Shown here: in pieces, positions 35,584 to 46,800 of the stretch | Numbering within the stretch: the stretch's first letter is position 1 | How the letters are laid out: each line of letters begins with the position of its first letter | Source: Sarcomyxa edulis | Taxonomy: Eukaryota > Basidiomycota > Agaricomycetes > Agaricales > Mycenaceae | Length of the DNA stretch: 64,000 nucleotides | Reading direction: 5' to 3' | NCBI GenBank assembly: GCA_009761415.1 | Contig: QUOL01000008.1 | Location: forward strand, 1,240,001-1,304,000 | Translations under genes and position numbers: made by a program | The notes under the pieces: model-generated | The model's input: only the letters and a program-made list of their open reading frames with translations | The model's database searches: none | What the model was told of the DNA's origin: nothing

Positions 35584-36870
35584 TCACCAATCCAAGACGG
35601 GAGGGAAGAACTTGGCGATCAAAGATTCGTAGTATGGTCGAAGCTTCACTGGATCGCAAGGTTCGTCATTTTTGCTGTACAGGTCGTACGGGTTGAAAGC
35701 GCGAACGGCAGCGAGGGCATGTTCGTCCTTCTCGTTAGTCAGGTGCGAGTACGCTCCTTCTCGATGCCACGGGTAGAAACTGTGGTATCGGATCATCGCG
35801 AGTGCCTCTTCAGGCAGAGTACTCTGGTCTTTGACTACGTGGTAGAGGTACTGGGAGAGAATAGCAGGGTTAGCCAATAAATAGCAGACTACTCGATGAT
35901 AGAGTTTACAAAGTACCTCATCGTGACCCCAGGAAAGCATAACATTGTCCAGACCGCAATGGGGTTGGTAAATCCCGTACTCGGTGGTATACACACCATC
36001 CTGAGAGTCGGGGTTTCCGGCGAAAGTATGAGGATATATGATCTTGTCAGAGAATCGGCATCCGACGACAAATGTATCCTATCAGAATCAGAATGTCAGC
36101 GCATTGTTATCTACAGGAATTATGAAATGACCCTACACCGACGACGTCCCACTGACCCTCCGAACCGAACATGAATAAAAGTTTGCCTAGGTCGTGGACG
36201 AGACCAGTGACCTGATTATTTCATTTAGGGACATCAAACGTTTCGCCCAGCGAAGGGTCGAGGGATCAGATAAGAACTAACCTGCATCCATTCGGGTTTA
36301 CCATCTCGGCGAATGGCCTCTGCCGTCTGTAGCAGATGCTCAATCTGGGAAACACTTGTCTGTTGGATGTCGGGTCAGAACGGATCCCTTACAGATAATC
36401 ATAGACAGAGATAAAGACTGCGGGCTTACATCAGGATCAGATTCGTCCACGAGTGTGTTGAGCATCTCTATAGCTTCCCAAACACCCATACGGGCTCTTT
36501 TCTTGCTCTTGAAGTCCACTCTAGCCTTGATGTTGAACTCTACGGTCTGTTTTTCTGTTCGTGATTACGAGAGTCGGTTAGCGCGCTGCAATACGACAGG
36601 GCCACTAATACTTGCCATGCTGCTCCTTGTAAAACATCTTGACGCGATCGCAAGCAGCTTCGTAGTCGCGGAATTGGGATTTATCCTTGTTCTCGTCAAA
36701 CTCGGACTCCTCGTTCCACATCTTGCCTTTGAGCACATTGACTGTTTTACATGTTAGCTACTGTACGAACACGGTGTCCACGTGCCAGTGATCAAGTTGA
36801 ACGCACCATCGTCGATAGCATCAGAAGTCATATCCAAGGCATGTCCGTCGGGAAGGATAGTACCAGGCAT
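35584..36870 (-). CDS. myo-Inositol oxygenase
   Basis: Seven exons (36807-36870, 36616-36741, 36430-36554, 36282-36359, 36137-36211, 35917-36078, 35584-35850) give 298 aa, the normal MIOX length. MIOX opens the myo-inositol ring with O2 at a di-iron centre to form D-glucuronate. Visible are [17 protein letters not shown] (HD iron ligands), [24 protein letters not shown] (iron-ligand His), [19 protein letters not shown] (ligand His and substrate contacts) and the C-terminal [16 protein letters not shown]. Skipping the intron 35851-35916 restores the family motif WGHDEYLY. The intron 36555-36615 is GC-AG (CATG then GCAAGT). The minus-strand aldo-keto reductase lies next upstream, beyond a repeat-rich spacer. 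Confidence 0.96.
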
Positions 36871-37599
36871 GTTAGCGTTAGTGCAGATACCAGTACGAGT
36901 CGGGTCGAGTCAAGGAAAAGATGGGCGAAAAAAAAAACCCCGTTATAACATGTCACCCAAACGCTGTGGCCCTTTTATGGGGATTGCGGGCGGGCGTGTA
37001 AGTCTATGAAGATCTGAGAAATTAATCGATACTATTCGAGCTTGAGCTGTGCCAGTCACGGTGAAGCGATGGCAACGGAGGACCGAGGTGGAGAGAGATA
37101 ATCATAGCCAAAATGTCGAGTCAGCAATGGTATGGTATTAGCATGAATCAGGATAACAGCTCCCCCATCTCGTGTTTCAAAGATATCTCGCCCTAGGTGC
37201 AGTGCGCATGCCCTGAAGTTACGGAAACTTCATGAACGCATGTGGTGGTACCGGTACAGATTTGGATGCGGAACTCCCACTGCCCAGAGACCGATACTCG
37301 CGACACGGCCTCCCTCAAACTCTCATCTCATCCAAATTTTCTTGGTCTTTCACATCGCGATATGAGCTAGAGTACGAATGAAGAAACGCTCATACCTCCT
37401 ACTCACCCTGCAATAACAATAAAGCGACCCCAATTTTCAAAGAACGTACGCCGCTTTTTCGCAGTAGCTTTCTCGGTTCAAGTTGTACTGAGTGGACTTA
37501 TTCAAGTTTTCGACTTCAAGCTCGCTCCCCAGATAGCTAATACTCAATAGGGTGGACGAGTAGTGTATCTCGATATCTCGATTATCTGATACACGACCT
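36871..37599. other. Region upstream of MIOX
   Basis: This is the MIOX promoter region; I see no gene. The sequence beyond about 37600 is repetitive (next entries). Confidence 0.4.
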
Positions 37600-38130
37600 C
37601 GAGGACTTGACGAGGAGGCCACTACGCCCGCTCGCCACAACCCGCGATGCCCGATCTCTCCGCTACTCAGTGGCCTGACTAGTGACTTGATAATATCAAG
37701 TACATCCAACGAGTTCAACTTGGATCTTCATTCAAGTTCTTGGAGCCTCGAGGACTCGGAGGTCACTACGCCCGCCACAGCCCGCGATGCCCGGTCTCTT
37801 CACTAGTGGGTTAACTAGTGGTCTTTCCAGCTGGCAGGAATATCATCCGTAGGATTGCGCATCATATGAAATCAAGTACATCCATCATCCATCATGATAA
37901 CGAGCCCCAGAGTCCATTTTACGTGCCACCGGTACACTGGTAGCTCCGTCTGGGTACAATAGATGGACTACCGTGACCTTGCAGCTAGCAGGCATATCAT
38001 CTCTGTCCCATCCATAGAATCAGTACATCCATCATCCATCATGATAACGAGCACCCCCGAGTCCGAGTCCGAGTTCATTTTACGTGCCACCCTCCCATGT
38101 CCGGCCTCCGTCTGCGTACAATCGATGAAC
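37600..38130. repeat. Degenerate direct duplications, about 140-150 bp apart
   Basis: Two pairs of imperfect direct repeats. In the first, CTCGAGGACT...CACTACGCCCG...CCCGCGATGCCCG...CTAGTG occurs at about 37608-37683 and 37744-37822. In the second, CAGCTGGCAGGAATATCAT through ACATCCATCATCCATCATGA (spanning 37828-37969) recurs at about 37980-38130 with small indels, including extra GAGTCC units. Non-coding. Confidence 0.65.
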
Positions 38131-38219
38131 TTGTTCCTGGTCTCCATTCCATCCATTTACGTCTTGTCTGTCTGATGAGATGATATCTACATACAATCGC
38201 GGCCCCCATGATATCGATA

Positions 38220-39660
38220 TGGATCGTTCGGACCCACATTGGCATTAACGCCACTGGCACCGCGACGAATACCAAAATTTGGAAGGGAACGTATGTGCTT
38301 AGTGTCCGATATCGACAATCAATGCGATGAACTGCCAGTCCTCGTGTTCCTGGTCTCCATTCCATCCATTGATGAAATGATATCGATGGCTATCGTTCGG
38401 ACCCACATTGGCATACAGTATTAGCATTCAAGTTGGCAGCGCCACTGGCACGAACGTCAAAACTTGAAAAGGGGGGTATGGTAGGAATGTCGAAAAGGAA
38501 CGTATAGTGGCCGCTCCCGTACCGTGCTAAGCTGAAGCCATGTCAAGATGTGCATACATATACACACCAACACTCGATACGCAGCTAAAACTCACCCTCA
38601 CCCTTGCCTTGGCTACGTCGCGAAGCTGAAGCTACTCGGGCGAATTGAAGTGGACCCCGGACTTTCGAAGACTCGGAGTCTACGGTGTGGCATTTGTCTT
38701 TGTCTTTCCACGAATACCATGTCCCACATTGGCGCCACTGGCTGAATACGAATGTTGAACCCTGCCAGGGAACGTATAGTACTAGCCGCTACCGTGACAC
38801 GTCCTAAAACCATGTCGAGAATGTATGTATGTATACACCAACCCTGAAACGTATATAAAGCTCACCCTCACCCTTGTCTTGCCTTAGCTACATCGCGAAG
38901 CTACTAATACTCGGGCGAATTGAAGTGGACCCCAAACCTTCGAAGAGTCTAGTGGTCATTTGTCTTTGTCTTTCCACGAATACCATAGAACTTCCGAAAT
39001 CTACTTCGACATAGTGTGCGGTATGTACGATCCCAATCCTTCCGATTCGCGGTGGCTTGGAATTCGAAGGGGAGTTCCAGTGCAGATATCCATGATCACA
39101 ACGCCTTCAAGTTTTCGAGTCCGAGTCTCAGTTCGATGGCTGGATATTGCAATTGAGAGGAATGTTGATGTAGACGTCAGTGATTTGAAGATGCCAGTGG
39201 AGATACAATGACATGGAATGACGCACGCCAGGGGAGGGGTGAACGTCCGCTACATACATACAGTCTACTGTATATCTCAATCTTGACCCCATGATATCGA
39301 TATCTATCGTTCAGACCCAAATAGGTGCCACTACTTAGCACGAATACGAATCTTAGAAGGGAACGTCAACGTATAGTGGCCGCTACCGTGACCATGTCGG
39401 TCGGGAAAGTGTCGATGTACATATGTATATACTAACCCTCGATATGCATATGAAGCTCACCCTTGCCTTAGTTGTGGCCGCTACCATGAACGTCCTAAAA
39501 CCCTGTTGAAAAGTGTATATGTATATGTATACACCCACCCTCGAAATGAAGCTCACCCTTGCCTTGCATCGCGAAGTTACTCGGGCGCAGTCACTGTATT
39601 GAAGTGCACCCCAAACTTTCGTAGTCACTTTCTGTCTTTCCACGAACACCATACATATAG
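38220..39660. repeat. Decayed tandem repeat array downstream of the aldo-keto reductase
   Basis: About four degenerate copies of a unit starting GGAACGTATAGTGGCCGCTA, continuing AAGCTCACCCTTGCCTT, then GGGCGAATTGAAGTGGACCC and ending TTTCCACGAATACCAT. They start near 38497, 38769, 39359 and 39472; the last two are shorter. A lead-in motif (GCCACTGGCACGAATAC) precedes several copies. The segment 38998-39145 is a decayed copy of 39699-39853, that is, of the last coding exon and 3' flank of the aldo-keto reductase. The array therefore probably arose by tandem duplication from that gene's 3' end. No intact ORF. Confidence 0.7.
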
Positions 39661-39802
39661 TCATATTTATAATCGCGTTTAACCTTCACTTGGAGATTTA
39701 AATCTACTTCGACATCGACATAAGTACGAACTCAACCCAACCCAACCCTTCCCTTCGCGATGGCTTGGAACTCGAAGGGTCGTGTCGTGACTCGTGCAGA
39801 CA

Positions 39803-41622
39803 TCACGCCTTCACAGGCAATGCGGGCCAATTCTCGAATCCCAAATCGATGGCTACACATAATATAAACAACGTCAGTGTCAGTGTCAGTGTCAGTTTCT
39901 CCAAAGCTACACAAAACGAAACGAAACGAAGTGAAACGAAACGAATTATGAAGTACGCACGCCAAGGAGGTGTAACGAATCTCCTCTGTTTCCCACCAGC
40001 ACCAGCCAGGCTATCTAGTAATTCGATATCGGCGTTGTCTAACTTCTTAGCGGCATCAAGCGCGCCGGTGAGGTTCGACGCGATACGGGCGGGGGTGACG
40101 GATTTGGGGAGGACGATGTAGCCTTTGGATACTAGCGATGCGAATGTCAACGTCAGTAAGTATAGAGGGTGAGGAATTGAGATATGGATAAGGAATTGGA
40201 ACATAGAGGACATGGGTAGGAAACTGATATAGGAGTGACTCACCAAGCCACCCAAGAAGAACATCAGAGGGCTGTAGAGCGTATTTCTTTGCGATAGCCA
40301 CCACGGTCTCGTCAGTCAACAGAGGCGAGTTCGTGGAGCCGAGGGGGGAGTATGCTTGTGGGAGGATTCCTTTGGAGAGGAGGTAGGATGTTAGGGTGTG
40401 TTGGGGGTTGTAGATGTGGAGTTCGAGCTGTGGGGAGGGGGGGGCGGGTTAGTGTTGTGGGGAGGAGAAGGGAGGGGTAGGGAAGAGAAGGGAGGGGATT
40501 AGTACATTTTATACGGGAGGGTACAAGACGTGCGAAAAGGGAGAGGGCCGTACCTGATCAACAGCAGGAACGATCTCAGCCGTAGGGAGTATCTCCTCGA
40601 GTTTGAGCTGGGAGAAGTTGGAGACGCCGATGGCTCTTACTTTGCCTGTATCGGTGCAACAGTCAATATCGGGTTAACACATTTACACCTATATCCAAGG
40701 CGGATAACGGATTCGAGGACGAATAACGAACGCGATATTCGAGGACGGATAACGAACGCGATATTCGAGGGCGTTGAACGGACGCGATATTCGAGGACGT
40801 TAAACGAACGAACGAACAAACGAACCTTTCTTAACAAGCGCCTCCATCTGCTTCCACGTATCCTTGATACTCCAAGAATGATCCACGTCCCTCGTCCCGT
40901 CGGGGAGGGTGGGGATGAATGGGTGGTTGCCTTTGGGGTTTAGGGGGACGGGCCAGTGCATTAGGTAGACTGGCAAAACGTATATATATCAGACGGGGTT
41001 GAGAAAATCGATGTTGGAGATACGCACGATCGAGGTAGTCTGTTCCGAGGTTAGCGAGACTTTGGTCGAGGCTGGCAATGATCATGAGAGTTGGGTCAGT
41101 ACATAATACAGAGAATCCGAAGACGATACTAGCTTGGGACATACCATTCCTCGACGCGACTATGCCAAGTTCCCCAGAGTTTACTCGTGATCTGAAGTAC
41201 ACAAGCACACAAGCACACTTAAGTCAGGGAATGCAGACCGAGATATATATGTATATGAAGTGGGGACTTGCAAAAATCTCGGATCTGGGGACACCCGATG
41301 CACGTATGCCTTCTCCTACCTCTGCTTCGTTGCCGTAACCCCTGCATATCAAGAGGAGTTACCTTGAGATGATAGTGATATTGGGTGAAGGAGAGTGAAC
41401 GTATACGTACCAAGCACAGTCGATATGTCTATACCCACCCTCCTTGAGAGCGTATTCGACGGCATGAGAGACTTCGTTTGCTTTGGATTGCCATGTCCCT
41501 GCGTACAAAATGCCAGTGAGCCTAGATATATATGGATCAGCGATATCGATGTTCGAAGGCATACCAAGACCGATGACGGGTATTTCTGCGCCAGTGTTTA
41601 GTTTGATAGTGGGGGATGCCAT
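39803..41622 (-). CDS. Aldo-keto reductase
   Basis: About ten short exons. The protein starts MASPTIKLNTGAEIPVIGLG, then GTWQSK, GGYRHIDCAW, GYGNEAEVG (catalytic Tyr), ITSKLWGTWH (catalytic Lys), YLDLYLMHWPVP (catalytic His), GKVRAIGVSNF, the NADP-binding segment VLPKSVTPARIASN and C-terminus PIDLGFENWPALPVKA. AKRs reduce aldehydes, ketones and sugars with NADPH in the cytosol; the substrate is not determined. The last exon is 39803-39852. The intron 41192-41271 is GC-AG, and intron 40646-40825 consists largely of a 26-bp minisatellite. The last intron (39853-39960) holds two short tandem repeats. MIOX, whose product glucuronate is a known substrate of some AKRs, is the next gene downstream. 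Confidence 0.93.
39869..39946. repeat. Microsatellites in the last intron of the aldo-keto reductase gene
   Basis: A GTCAGT hexamer run (about four units from 39873) is followed within 20 bp by an imperfect ACGAA/ACGAAGTGAA pentamer run (about 39915-39946). Both lie inside the 108-bp intron 39853-39960. Confidence 0.75.
40711..40814. repeat. 26-bp minisatellite, four units, intronic
   Basis: Units beginning ATTCGAGGACG start at 40711, 40737, 40763 and 40789, an exact 26-bp period. They differ by a few substitutions (GAATAACGAACGCG, GGATAACGAACGCG, GTTGAACGGACGCG, GTTAAACGAACGAACG). The array fills most of the 180-bp aldo-keto reductase intron 40646-40825. Confidence 0.85.
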
Positions 41623-42614
41623 TTTCGAAGACGAAGGTGAGGGGGAGATGGGAGATGGGAAGAGGATGTGAAGAGAAAGGATGCCATTTCTACTCGGATG
41701 GCGTTTGCTATGAATAATCTGGCGACAGCTGGGGTCTTCAGCGTCCCGGACGGTACGGCGATCCGGAGTAGGTCCGGATTAAATGGTTCAGGCGGAAGCA
41801 GGTCACGGTTTTCCGGCGCGCGACTCGGAGTTCCTTCAGATCATCCTCATAGTACATACACAGCGGCGTACGCGTACGCGTTGGAGGCTACATTTCCAGG
41901 AGCATATTGACTTCCGTTTTCCAATATTGTCTCTTGATTTCCAGCGCAACCGGAGTGCTTTTTGACGCAACACGTCGCGATCGAGGGAAGATAAATGTCT
42001 TGTGCAGAAACTACACCAACCTTACCTTGGACCGTGACTTCTATAGAAGATATGGGAATGCTCGACTGGACTAGTAAGCAATAGTTTTTTACTTTGAAGA
42101 TCGATCAATGAGATGGTTCTGACGTATAGCTGGAAAACGGACAATATAATGTCGATTTCACAACTCGGAGACCACACCGTTCCATTGAATGTTCCACCAG
42201 CCGAAGACACCAGCCAAGTACATCATGGAGTACGACGATGTCGATGGACCTTCGAGTCAAACATTTGGGGAAGTGAAGCTAGCCAAGTGTACAGCTACGA
42301 GCAGCACTGTACATTTTACTCACTCCTACTAGTATTAATTACTCATTTTCTTGTATGTAGCTCACAATATCTGAAAGGAGCTTGGTGCTCTTGCAATTGT
42401 GGACCACATTCAACAGCCGCAAACTCCCCCTTCTTGTCCGGCGGTTCTTACACGATCAACTCTCCCCAAACCTGGCTCCGATGTGCCTGTCGATGGATGA
42501 ATGTCCCATGCTTCGAGAGCGGAATCGGTAGGACCCTCAGCATTGTCATATACACTTTGAGGCGGATTTTGCGTTTCGGCGACCCGATTTTGGCTGTTTT
42601 CATCCAGAATTTCG
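41623..42614. other. Upstream region of the aldo-keto reductase gene
   Basis: Left half of the 2.2-kb divergent spacer. A 180-aa plus-strand ORF (42113-42655) occurs here but looks non-coding, and it runs into the repeat cluster. No other feature supported. Confidence 0.4.
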
Positions 42615-43340
42615 CCTCAGGCCTCCGCCAGCGCCAAGTCTTATCCGGACCCTAGAAGCAAGACCAACCTTGTCCCAATAGGCGCATCAGGCATGTCCAA
42701 ATCGGCAAAAAAAACTCGCGTTTTGCAGGCGTTTTTTTTTCATCATGATCTTTTCCGACGGTGTATACGAACCCATGGCCGCGTACGCGTCAAGTACAAC
42801 TCGGATTCTGTCAGCGTCAAGTAAGTACGAGTCTGTCACTGTCCGCCTCATGCCTCCGCCAGAGCCAGGTTTTATCCGGACAGGCGCCCAAATTTGACAA
42901 GAAAAATCGCGGGTTTTCATTGCAGGCCCTTTGTTTCCATTTTTTTCCGGCGGTGTATACAAACCTACGTACGTACGCGTCAAGTACGACTCAGAGTCTG
43001 TCAGTATACAGTATACAGTATGGTGAGTTCGCGTTCCGTTTCTACACTGACTTCTCGCTGCCTGTTCGCTGATACTGAGTAATTAGACCGCAACGCGTTT
43101 CTTCTTCAAGATTCGCGAGGTGGGGTGAAAATCGCATTTTGCATGCCTTTTCCCCCCTCCCCCCCACTTTTTCCCGCGCTGCGCAGGCGGGGTGTATGCA
43201 AGCACACGTACGCGTCTGCCAGTATATGACGAGTTCGCGTTTCTACAACTTCTCGCTCACTGCCAGTTCCCTGATAAGTACCGAGTACTTAGGCCGCAAC
43301 GCATTTCGTCTGATCGTCTTCAAGTTTCGCGATGGTGGGG
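42615..43340. repeat. Degenerate direct repeat cluster, unit about 220 bp
   Basis: Two good copies and a third diverged copy of a unit: GCCTCCGCCAG...TTATCCGGAC, then AAATCGCG-type and poly-T tracts, then TTTTCCGACGGTGTATAC, ACGCGTCAAGTAC and GACTC..GTCTGTCA. Copies span about 42615-42840, 42850-43030 and 43085-43340. The second copy carries a short GTATACA repeat (about 43000-43018). Non-coding; origin unknown. Confidence 0.65.
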
Positions 43341-43838
43341 TGGGGTGCTGCTTACATCGGAAGGTGCACCGTGACGTGGGAATTGGAGAATACTTACTAG
43401 AATGTCCGGAAAAGGAAACGGCTACAAGTGTGAGACTGGGGCTTACTTCTTTAACTTCTGCTACTTACAAAACACCCTGAACTCACTCAAATCACTTTTT
43501 ATGAAGATCTTCCAGTCCCACAAGTCGTCTCAAAATTTAAAGGCAGAAAAAGAGAAAAAAATATCTTCTACAGTCGAAGTCTCGGACATGCTCATGTTCC
43601 ATGCACGGACGACTCGAAATCTTGCCTTGACTTTGTAGAAGACATCATGATCTCACACCGCTCAAATGTCTGCCGAGTCCATTACAGAACTCTAACTCAA
43701 AGTCATGGATCCTCAGGTTATACTTAGAAAGTTGTCAAGGGTTTGCCCGATATACCTACCAGGTGTGAACCGCAAGGCAAGCGATGCATACTTAAAACAT
43801 CAAGTCACTCTGGACATTGCCCTCACCACAATCATATC
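43341..43838. other. Upstream region of the DDX60-like gene
   Basis: About 500 bp before the start codon. No separate gene supported; presumed promoter and 5' UTR. Confidence 0.4.
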
Positions 43839-46800
43839 ATGGACCTCGAAAACTTCGATACCGCCGATCAAGACAACGATTCCAAGTCGGGATCTGGCAC
43901 TAAAAAACGTGATTCCGATTTCGACATCGATAGGGATTGGTATATACCGGCGACGAGGAGAGCACGATGGATGGATCTCATTGGAGATTATGCTGGATAT
44001 GAGCTTTTCGTAATCGACGGTGAGTACAGTACTAGTACATCTCAACTCGAAGACTCCTCAGACTCAGACTCCCATTTAACACCCTTGGCTTTGGCTTTGG
44101 CTTTTGACAGGAGAATCGTTGTTTCAACTCGTTCTTGATGATCCACTTCTAGCTTTAGCGCGTCCGAATGGTGATAATCATTATCATTCCAAACCCTATA
44201 TCGTGACCTCGTTTCTCTGACGCCCGGTTCTCTTCTCCTTATAGACTGCAGTTTCCAGATATTACACGCCAAACAGATCCTAGAGAGGATACTAGGGGAG
44301 ATCAAAAGACGGTCCGCGAATTTCGAAGTCGTGTTCTGGCAAGGTAAGCAACCGAGGTGTACTTTCCAAACCACGTTTAAGTTCTCAAGTATACTCCTTT
44401 GTATTTGTAGACAACCGCCACCATACACTTCTTACAGGTGCCCCAGAGGCCACCGTCGCCCCTCGAGCACTCGCTCGAACCCTCCTGTTCAAACATATTC
44501 TGAAACTGGATATACCCGTTCACACCTTTGGAGGCCTTTCTGGGGACTCGTGGGATCAGTATAACGCTGAGAAAAAGGTGCGGTGATGATCGTCCTTTAC
44601 CTCTGATCCACTGGCACTGGCAATAAACTTACATCCCCTATCACGATTCACGATCCACGACAGCCGATGCATGTTATGATCAATGACGGAGGCTTAATAC
44701 AACCTAATCAGGACCAAATGGTGGCCAAGCGTATCTTGAATCAGCGAGGATTCCTCCTTGAGATCGTATCTAATGCGATCGCTGTAACACTGCTCAAAGG
44801 CGCGGAGTTTCGTGACTCGAAGGTAAGCCGATATACTATTTCAGAAATTGTACGTTAGTGTAACATATGTATATTATAGATCATGTCATTCGTTTATGAA
44901 CAGCGACAAGTCGAATCAGTGCCCGTATCTCATGTGTCATTGAAGGCCACGAGAGAGATGTTGGACCGGACGTTATCAAGTGTTTATCCCCCTGGTTATC
45001 CGGAAGTACCTCTGAACGCGACTCGCGTGACTGTAGCAACTCCGCACTCTCATTCTGTTTCTGTTTCTGTGGACTCTCTTCTAGTCGAAGGCTCTAAAGT
45101 TTGCTTATCTTTGCTCGAGCCAACGCAGCCTTATGCGAAGGAGCTCGTGTATCTCTTCATCGTCCATTGTATCTTACTCCAGAAATTATCCGTACAGGAA
45201 AGGGCCCGACCGTTGGAAACCTTGAATCCCACCTTGGCCGATATCATCGCAAACCAACTATTTCCTAAAATGTTTTTTGTGCTATCAAATGTCTTGTCCT
45301 CCGATACCACTGGCATCACCATCGACATCGACGGACGCGTTTTTGTATCCCTCATTCGTTTCATCTGCCTCAAGATCAATATCGATATGTCCTACCCTAT
45401 TTCCGAGATCATTGGCGCCGATACCTATTCTCGAGCAGAAAAATTATGGGCGCAAACCAGTTCCTCCCCAGTGGACCTCGTCCAATTCGTCAACAACTTC
45501 CCTCTTCCAACTTCTGTTTCCCCTGAACCCATCGTTCGAACACCGGAGCCTTTTCGTCTACTCCCGTTTACGAACAAGATACTCGAATCCGAGGCCTCCC
45601 TGGCTCTTCCTGTAGAAGATGATTCTTCGACAAACCCCGAAGACTCCGAGTCCGCAGACGTGCGGCATCTTGACTTTGGCCCAGGAGGAACACTTTTCTC
45701 TGATACTCAGCACTGGCACAGCTCTCGTCCTATCTTGCATGGATACCTGGGGGGCAAACCAGATACAGCGACGGCGAGACCTGCGAATCCAAATAGTTCG
45801 ATTTGGCGTCGAAAGCTGCGCTCAGACCAGCGGTTTATGGCTACGCTCCAATCGCAGGCAGCGACATTGACCGGTGCGTCAGGGACAAGCCTCCAACAGA
45901 TTGTGATACCTCCTGTTGGAACGCTATCCGGAAAACAACGCAAGAACGTCAGCTCCACGGCTGATCACAGAAAGGTAAGCTATTAGGAATGGTCTTGTTG
46001 ACTTGTATGTGCTGATTTGGTGTAACAAGGACAAGGGGAAATTGGCTTCGAAGCAGCTCAAAGAGGGGCCCGGGGAGCCTTCCAAGAAATTGTCTTCAGC
46101 CGATAAGCTGCGCCAAAAGATTGCTGCGAATAAGGAGATCAGCCAGGATAATTCTTCGCAAATGTGGTGGCGCGGACAACTCGACGCCATGGCAAAGATG
46201 TCGACGGTGGCCGATAAGATCTCATATTTTGCAACCATACTTCGGAACAAACGGAGCTGGGAACGATCTTTGCGCCTCGAAATGCGTACATTTCGACTGA
46301 ACCTCGAACTGCTGCAGTGGATCAACGACAGTGATCGCGGTTCAGCGGCAGTAAGAGATAAATATACGGTCTCCATTCTGCGTATGGTGAAAGAAATCCA
46401 CGATCATGATCTAAAATACCTCACACCCACCATTTCGAGAATCCTCGCCTCTGTCCTCTCTGTGCTGGGATTCTCGAGCTACGCCGACTCGTTCATAGGT
46501 TCCTCTTCCTCTTCCGAGTCCGGGGAAGACAAACCTCTCAATTTCCGATTCGTGAAGTTGGTCAAATCTAAAACCCGGGTGCCGTATCATGAGTATGAGT
46601 ATATGGCTATCACAGAGCATCCCGTCGTATGGCAACTTCGTCGATTTGGCGAATTCATGGACCGAAGCATGGATAGTAGGCCCGACCCCCGAGTCAAGTT
46701 TGAGCCTGACGGATGGCAACGTCGTGTACTGGATGCTATCGACGACGACAGGTCACTTTTGGTTGTTGGTAAGATGATACTTCTGATGTCTCGAAGCCCG

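Noticed and set aside
42113..42655. 180-codon open frame on the plus strand
   Set aside because: Its residues show no recognisable motif, it overlaps the start of a degenerate repeat cluster, and no splice structure extends it. Probably chance.
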